Source: Actinomycetes bacterium | GTDB lineage: Bacteria > Actinomycetota > Thermoleophilia > BMS3ABIN01 | DNA length: 52,339 nucleotides | Direction of reading: 5' to 3' | Assembly (NCBI GenBank): GCA_021790115.1 | Contig: JAJYIM010000009.1 | Coordinates: forward strand, 1-52,339 | Shown: positions 48,440 to 52,339 of the stretch, one piece after another | Position numbering within the stretch: the stretch's first letter is position 1 | Layout: each line of letters begins with the position of its first letter | Notes under the pieces: generated by a model | What the model was told of the DNA's origin: nothing | Seen by the model: the letters and a program-made list of their open reading frames with translations, nothing else | Database searches by the model: none | Position numbers and translations under genes: made by a program

Positions 48440-49409
48440 AAACAGAAAAATTTGCAGCCGCAAGCGGCGGGTCATAGATTATCTGCGCATTTCCATCACC
48501 GACCGCTGCAATTTCCGCTGCCTGTACTGCATGCCTCCCGAAGGGATCGGCTTCAAGGCGCACGAGGAGATCCTCAGCTACGAGGAGATTGACCGCTTTG
48601 CAAAGGTGGCTGCCTGGCTGGGCATTTCCCGCGTCCGCGTGACAGGCGGGGAGCCGCTCGTGCGCCGGGGATGCCCGGAGCTGATGAAGCGTTTGGCAAT
48701 GATTCCGGGCATAAAGGACCTGTCGCTCACAACCAACGGGGCTTTGCTGGAAGGATATGCAGACGAGCTAAAAAAAGCCGGGGTCAGCCGCGTCAATATC
48801 AGCCTGGATAGCCTGCAAGCCGGGAGGTTTTCGCAGATTACCCGGGGAGCCTCGCTGGCGCCCGTGCTTGCCGGTTTGGAGAAAACGCTGCAGCTAGGAT
48901 TTTCTCCGGTTAAGGTAAATGCTGTCATGACAGAGGGAATTGAGCAGGAACTCCATGATTTCGTGGCTTTGGCACAGGAGTGGCCCGTGCATGTCCGCTT
49001 TATTGAATTCATGCCTATCGGGAATCGGATTCGAGGAATCCGAAAGTTTATCCCCCGAGAAAAGATTCTTGACAGGCTGCACGGGTTTGGCAACTTAAGG
49101 CCGGTCGGCTCGCCGCCGGGCGGCGGCCCCGCCCGCTATTTCAGATATGCAGGCGCGCAAGGAACTATTGGCTTTATCAGTTCCGTCAGTGACCATTTTT
49201 GCCATGACTGCAACAGGCTGCGGCTGACCGCGGATGGCAAATTGCGCAACTGTCTTTTTTCCAGTGCTGAAGTTGACGTGCGTCCTTATATAAACAGGGA
49301 CCCGGGTGAGCTCGCAGGCGTCATAATTGATTCCATGAATAGCAAAAAGTTTGACCGGCGGCAGGAAAAGCCTGCTTCTGAGCGGTTGATGTCACAGATC
49401 GGTGGCTAA
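48414..49409 (+). CDS. moaA: GTP 3',8-cyclase MoaA
   Basis: MoaA is the radical-SAM enzyme that, with MoaC, converts GTP to cyclic pyranopterin monophosphate. The chosen ATG (48414) follows GAGGAAACC and gives 331 residues. It has the radical-SAM cluster motif CNFRCLYC, VTGGEPLVRRG, NISLDSL, the second cluster cysteines (CHDCNRLRLTADGKLRNC) and the conserved C-terminal Gly-Gly (QIGG). The frame is open upstream into mobAB but that part is not conserved. Confidence 0.97.
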   Translation: MLASSRKTRNRKICSRKRRVIDYLRISITDRCNFRCLYCMPPEGIGFKAHEEILSYEEIDRFAKVAAWLGISRVRVTGGEPLVRRGCPELMKRLAMIPGIKDLSLTTNGALLEGYADELKKAGVSRVNISLDSLQAGRFSQITRGASLAPVLAGLEKTLQLGFSPVKVNAVMTEGIEQELHDFVALAQEWPVHVRFIEFMPIGNRIRGIRKFIPREKILDRLHGFGNLRPVGSPPGGGPARYFRYAGAQGTIGFISSVSDHFCHDCNRLRLTADGKLRNCLFSSAEVDVRPYINRDPGELAGVIIDSMNSKKFDRRQEKPASERLMSQIGG

Positions 49410-49465
49410 TCAGTAAATCTGCATTTCTTGACGCAAAACATGACTGGGCAGGTGTTTATCGGCGT

Positions 49466-49987
49466 ATGAAACGAGATTTTTCGCATATTGATAAGGAAGG
49501 CAAGAGCCGTATGGTTGACATTGGCGCTAAGCCCGTAACGGCGCGGACCGCCCGCGCAGCGGGAACCGTCTTCATGGGCCCGGAGACCGTTCGGCTGCTG
49601 GCTAAACGGGCGCTGCCCAAGGGTGATGTCTTGTCTGTGGCGCGCGTGGCGGGAATCATGGCGGCAAAAGAGACATCCCGCCTAATTCCGATGTGCCATC
49701 CGCTTGCCATTGAGCACGCGGCCGTTGACTTTGAGATTGATCATGAACGTTCCGCCGTTAATATCGAAGCTGCGGTGCGGGTTCTCGCCAAAACCGGCGT
49801 GGAGATGGAAGCTCTGACGGCGGTCACGGTGGCCGCCCTCACTATTTATGACATGTGCAAGGCGGTTGATAAAGGGATGGTGATTAGTGACGCCAGGCTG
49901 CTGGAAAAGCGGGGCGGCTCTTCCGGCCGGGAAGATCCTGCTCGCCGGGCGAGTGAGGGAGTTGCAGGGAGCCAGACAGGAATATAA
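49466..49987 (+). CDS. moaC: Cyclic pyranopterin monophosphate synthase MoaC
   Basis: MoaC acts after MoaA. The 173-residue protein carries FSHIDKEGKSRMVDIGAKP, GIMAAKETSRLIPMCHPLAIEH and the C-terminal GVEMEALTAVTVAALTIYDMCKAVDKGM. It ends with about 20 polar residues after LLEKRGG that are not part of the usual domain. Confidence 0.97.
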   Translation: MKRDFSHIDKEGKSRMVDIGAKPVTARTARAAGTVFMGPETVRLLAKRALPKGDVLSVARVAGIMAAKETSRLIPMCHPLAIEHAAVDFEIDHERSAVNIEAAVRVLAKTGVEMEALTAVTVAALTIYDMCKAVDKGMVISDARLLEKRGGSSGREDPARRASEGVAGSQTGI

Positions 49988-50026
49988 AGGCCGGGAAATC
50001 CAGCCAGCAAATTGGGAGAACAGGGC

Positions 50027-50482
50027 ATGAGCGGGACAAAGGTCGCGCGAATCATATCAATAAATACCTCTCGCGCTAAAGGAGAACGCAAGCAGCCTGC
50101 CGGCAAGGGTGAGCTTAAACCCGGGCATGGAATCGTGGGAGACGGTCATGCGGGAAAGTGGCACCGGCAGGTGAGCTTGCTGGCGATGGAAAGCATCGAG
50201 AAAATGAGAGGGAAGGGGCTCGCTGTTGGCCCGGGCGATTTTGCCGAGAACGTGACCACTAGCGGCATCGATTTGCCAGTTCTGCCCGTGGGAACGAGGC
50301 TCTCGCTGGGGGGCACGGTAGTCGAGGTGACGCAGATTGGCAAGAAGTGCCATAGTCGCTGTGAGATCTACCGCCAGGCGGGAGACTGCGTTATGCCAAA
50401 AGAAGGCATTTTTGTAAAAGTAATTTCTGGCGGCGTTATCCGGGATGGAGATCCGGTCGGTTTGCTGAATGGGGGTGGATAA
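50027..50482 (+). CDS. MOSC-domain protein
   Basis: MOSC domains are found in molybdenum-cofactor sulfurases and related proteins. From the ATG at 50027 (Shine-Dalgarno GGGAG) the protein has 151 residues: ISINTSRAKG, GDGHAGKWHRQVSLL, DFAENVTTSGIDL, and the cysteine-containing KKCHSRCEIYRQAGDCVMPKEGIF followed by KVISGG. Stand-alone MOSC proteins are common in anaerobic molybdoenzyme clusters; they may handle sulfur on the cofactor. Confidence 0.9.
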   Translation: MSGTKVARIISINTSRAKGERKQPAGKGELKPGHGIVGDGHAGKWHRQVSLLAMESIEKMRGKGLAVGPGDFAENVTTSGIDLPVLPVGTRLSLGGTVVEVTQIGKKCHSRCEIYRQAGDCVMPKEGIFVKVISGGVIRDGDPVGLLNGGG

Positions 50483-50986
50483 ATGAGTTTTACTGCCGCC
50501 ATTATAACAGTGAGTGACAAGGTTGCCGGCGGCAAGCGCGAAGACGAAAGCGGCCCGGCCCTGGAGCGGCTGTTGTTGGAAGCCGGGGCGAAGTCGGTGG
50601 TTCGCGCCGTGGTGCCCGATGAAAGAGAACAAATAGCTGCAGCGCTGCGCGGACACTGTACGCAAAGGCGCGTTGACCTTGTCATCACTACCGGCGGCAC
50701 CGGCATGGCTCCCCGCGACGTCACGCCGGAAGCGACCAGGGACGTCATTGACCGGGATGCGCCGGGCTTTGCTGAGGCGGTCCGCGCCGAGTCGCTTCGG
50801 GTAACGGCGCGGGCGATGCTTTCACGCGCCGTAAGCGGCATCTGCGCCTCCACTCTTATTATCAACTTCCCCGGAAGCCCGATGGCGTGCGAGGAATCGT
50901 TCGCGATAGTCAGGCCGGCCCTTGGCCATGCTCTCGAATTGCTGGGCGGCGCCGGGGTGGATTGCGCCCGCAAGCAGCCTTATTGA
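50483..50986 (+). CDS. mogA: Molybdopterin adenylyltransferase (MogA/MoaB family)
   Basis: The protein activates molybdopterin by adenylation before molybdate insertion. The 167-residue sequence has AIITVSDKVAGGKREDESGP, VDLVITTGGTGMAPRDVTPEATRDV and the C-terminal INFPGSPMACEESFAIV. Its ATG starts directly after the MOSC stop (TAAATG). MoaD, MoaE and MoeB are not in the window, so part of the cofactor pathway must be encoded elsewhere. Confidence 0.94.
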   Translation: MSFTAAIITVSDKVAGGKREDESGPALERLLLEAGAKSVVRAVVPDEREQIAAALRGHCTQRRVDLVITTGGTGMAPRDVTPEATRDVIDRDAPGFAEAVRAESLRVTARAMLSRAVSGICASTLIINFPGSPMACEESFAIVRPALGHALELLGGAGVDCARKQPY

Positions 50987-51021
50987 GGCGAAGGGGTGCA
51001 TTCAGAAAGCGGGGAGAGCAC

Positions 51022-51087
51022 TTGAGATCAACCGACCGTTTCAGAAGCAATATTGTCGGCGAATTGGAGGAAATTTTGGACAATTGA
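51022..51087 (+). CDS. Possible 21-residue ORF before tatA
   Basis: A TTG preceded by GGGGAGAG opens a short frame (start RSTDRFRSNIVGELEEILDN). The Shine-Dalgarno is good but the ORF is tiny and the start weak. The rest of 50987-51145 has only an imperfect dyad (CACCTTAAGA ... TCTTAAGTG). Confidence 0.25.
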   Translation: MRSTDRFRSNIVGELEEILDN

Positions 51088-51160
51088 CACCTTAAGAGCA
51101 GTAGCCTAGTATTAAGTGCAGTTGTTTTATCTCATTATTTCTTAAGTGAGGGGTATTATT

Positions 51161-51412
51161 ATGTTTGGCGATTTATTTACACCAATGCACATGCTGTTTG
51201 TACTAATTATTGTGCTGGTCATCTTTGGCCCAAAGCGGTTGCCGGAGATTGGCCGCTCGCTTGGCAGGGGCATTCAGGAGTTTAAAAAATCAACCAGTGA
51301 ATTGCAGGAACATATCACGGAAGAGAAAAAAACTGACTCCGCGCCCCAGCCGCAGGAAAAAGTTACTACAGAAGCCACCCATAAAAACCCGCCGGAAGCC
51401 ACAGGGTCTTAA
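51161..51412 (+). CDS. tatA: Sec-independent translocase subunit TatA
   Basis: TatA forms the pore-like oligomer of the twin-arginine pathway. From the ATG at 51161, behind GAGGGG, it has 83 residues: a membrane helix (MLFVLIIVLVIFGPKRLPEIG with the FGP hinge), an amphipathic helix (RSLGRGIQEFKKSTSEL) and a charged tail. It is followed by tatC; no tatB is seen, as in many Gram-positive-type minimal systems. It would export the molybdoenzyme. Confidence 0.96.
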   Translation: MFGDLFTPMHMLFVLIIVLVIFGPKRLPEIGRSLGRGIQEFKKSTSELQEHITEEKKTDSAPQPQEKVTTEATHKNPPEATGS

Positions 51413-51449
51413 CGACCCGGCGGCCGGTTGCATTCATTACACATAAGCT

Positions 51450-52223
51450 GTGCCTGATTACCGTGATTTCCGTATGTCCTTGCTCCAGCACCTAGAGGAG
51501 CTGCGCAAGCGGTTGGTCACTTCCATCATCGCCATCGCCGTGGGGATGGCGGGATGTTTTATCTTCAAGGGCAGACTGCTGGCGCTGCTGGTAAAACCGC
51601 TGGGCGGCCGGCATCTGATCACCCTTACTCCCACTGAATCGTTCATGACCACTTTTAAAGTGTCTGCTTACGCGGGCTTGATTGTTGCTTCCCCGGTTGT
51701 TATTTACCAGATCTGGGCTTTTGTGGCGCCCGGGCTTAAAGCCAGGGAGAAGCGCGTCGTATATTTTGCTACTGTTTTCACAAGTCTGCTGTTCTTGGGC
51801 GGAGTGGCGTTTTCCTGGTTCCTGGTTCTTCCCCGGGCGCTAAATTTCCTCTTGACCTACCAAAGTGATTTTTTCAATCAGCAGGTGCAGGCCGCCACGT
51901 ATTTCTCATTTGTCGCCCTGTTTCTTTTGGCCTTCGGCCTGATTTTTGAATTGCCGGCGCTGATTCTTACCCTGGCCAGGCTGGGCATTGTTGATGCAAA
52001 GTGGCTGGCAAAAAACAGAAAGTATGCAATTCTGGCCGGCGCAATTGCGAGCGCTGCGCTCACGCCCAGTCAAGACTTCTTCTCCGTAACCGCCATGGCT
52101 GCGCCTTTTATTGTCTTGTATGAACTTAGCATCCATCTAAGCAGGCTGGTTCAGAAAAAGGCCGGGGTTAAAACAGCCGGGGTAATGGAAAAGGATCCCG
52201 GGGGAGAAACAGCGGACTATTGA
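51450..52223 (+). CDS. tatC: Sec-independent translocase subunit TatC
   Basis: TatC recognises the twin-arginine signal. The 257-residue protein has LLQHLEELRKRLVTSIIAIAVG, TPTESFMTTFKVSAYAGLIVASPVVIYQIWAFVAPGL, LTYQSDFFNQQVQAATYFSFV and FGLIFELPALILTLARLGIV, with six membrane segments. It starts at a GTG (51450) or the in-frame ATG at 51474. The C-terminus has a short polar tail. Confidence 0.97.
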   Translation: MPDYRDFRMSLLQHLEELRKRLVTSIIAIAVGMAGCFIFKGRLLALLVKPLGGRHLITLTPTESFMTTFKVSAYAGLIVASPVVIYQIWAFVAPGLKAREKRVVYFATVFTSLLFLGGVAFSWFLVLPRALNFLLTYQSDFFNQQVQAATYFSFVALFLLAFGLIFELPALILTLARLGIVDAKWLAKNRKYAILAGAIASAALTPSQDFFSVTAMAAPFIVLYELSIHLSRLVQKKAGVKTAGVMEKDPGGETADY

Positions 52224-52287
52224 TTACTGCATAACTAATGTCCTGTAATATCCGGGCAGAAGGTTACCCTGCTTTAGGAGGTGGCAC

Positions 52288-52339
52288 ATGAGGCCATTCG
52301 GAAGCCCGGAGCAATTGGAACGCCGCCGTTTGAAAGCTA
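52288..52339 (+). CDS. Start of an HTH protein, perhaps IS630-type transposase (partial)
   Basis: An ATG follows a perfect AGGAGGT Shine-Dalgarno; 17 residues (MRPFGSPEQLERRRLKA) are visible before the edge. The start 'MRP.G.xEQLE.RR..A' is the usual beginning of IS630-family or related helix-turn-helix proteins. The fragment is too short to be sure. Confidence 0.45.
   Translation, partial: MRPFGSPEQLERRRLKA

Overview
The window is a 52 kb piece of a bacterial chromosome of about 55-60% GC, with no rRNA, tRNA or CRISPR array that I can see. The gene content suggests an anaerobic or facultative member of a deep-branching, Gram-positive-like lineage, and I favour an Actinomycetota relative. 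Reasons are the neighbourhood of phosphomannomutase, TobH-like phosphoglucose/phosphomannose isomerase and adenosylhomocysteinase (as in mycobacteria), the long-form HPF next to secA and comF, a roadblock/LC7 gene coupled to parB, and a B12-dependent ribonucleotide reductase. The phylum call is an inference.

Left third (1-18.9 kb). The minus strand carries comF-hpf-secA and the start of a membrane protein at the left edge. It also carries a sugar-activation/SAM-cycle block: phosphohexomutase, AlkP/sulfatase-fold enzyme, hexose isomerase, then ahcY, mtnA and a sugar nucleotidyltransferase. A decayed glycosyltransferase pseudogene lies upstream. A CsoR/CstR-like sensor with a clear promoter and operator and a class A PBP follow on the plus strand. 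Next comes a chromosome-partition and tRNA-modification block on the minus strand (transcribed mnmE, mnmG-like paralog, mnmG, rsmG, parA, parB, roadblock). A perfect parS site sits inside mnmG, so the replication origin is probably near.

Middle (23.4-38.4 kb). A thioredoxin-like DUF255 protein, nrdR and nrdJ, and a diguanylate cyclase are on the plus strand. A group of minus-strand genes follows: two membrane proteins (one a presenilin/signal-peptide-peptidase-like protein with a GxSD motif), a UDG-fold protein lacking the usual catalytic motifs, and RlmD. Then comes a plus-strand sensory set (PhnD-like lipoprotein, HAMP histidine kinase, LytTR response regulator) and a secreted protein of four tandem WYD...MNGDW repeats.

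Right third (38.4-52.2 kb). This is a self-contained molybdoenzyme respiration island, all on the plus strand. It encodes a hexaheme cytochrome c, a small peptide with an exact lasso-type RiPP leader motif, a Tat-exported molybdopterin oxidoreductase, a four-cluster Fe-S subunit and a TorD-like chaperone. These are followed by a ModE-type regulator, MoeA-like and FmdE-like proteins, a MOT1 molybdate transporter, a MobA-MobB fusion, MoaA, MoaC, MOSC and Mog proteins, TatA and TatC. A truncated HTH/IS630-type gene starts at the right edge. Import, cofactor synthesis, assembly, export and electron transfer are thus encoded side by side.

Across the window runs a family of 55-185 bp palindromic repeats with a conserved core and covarying arms. 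Copies repeatedly abut or supply the stop codons of genes. One copy contains a second nested palindrome, and one decayed copy has become the 5' coding sequence of a lipoprotein gene.
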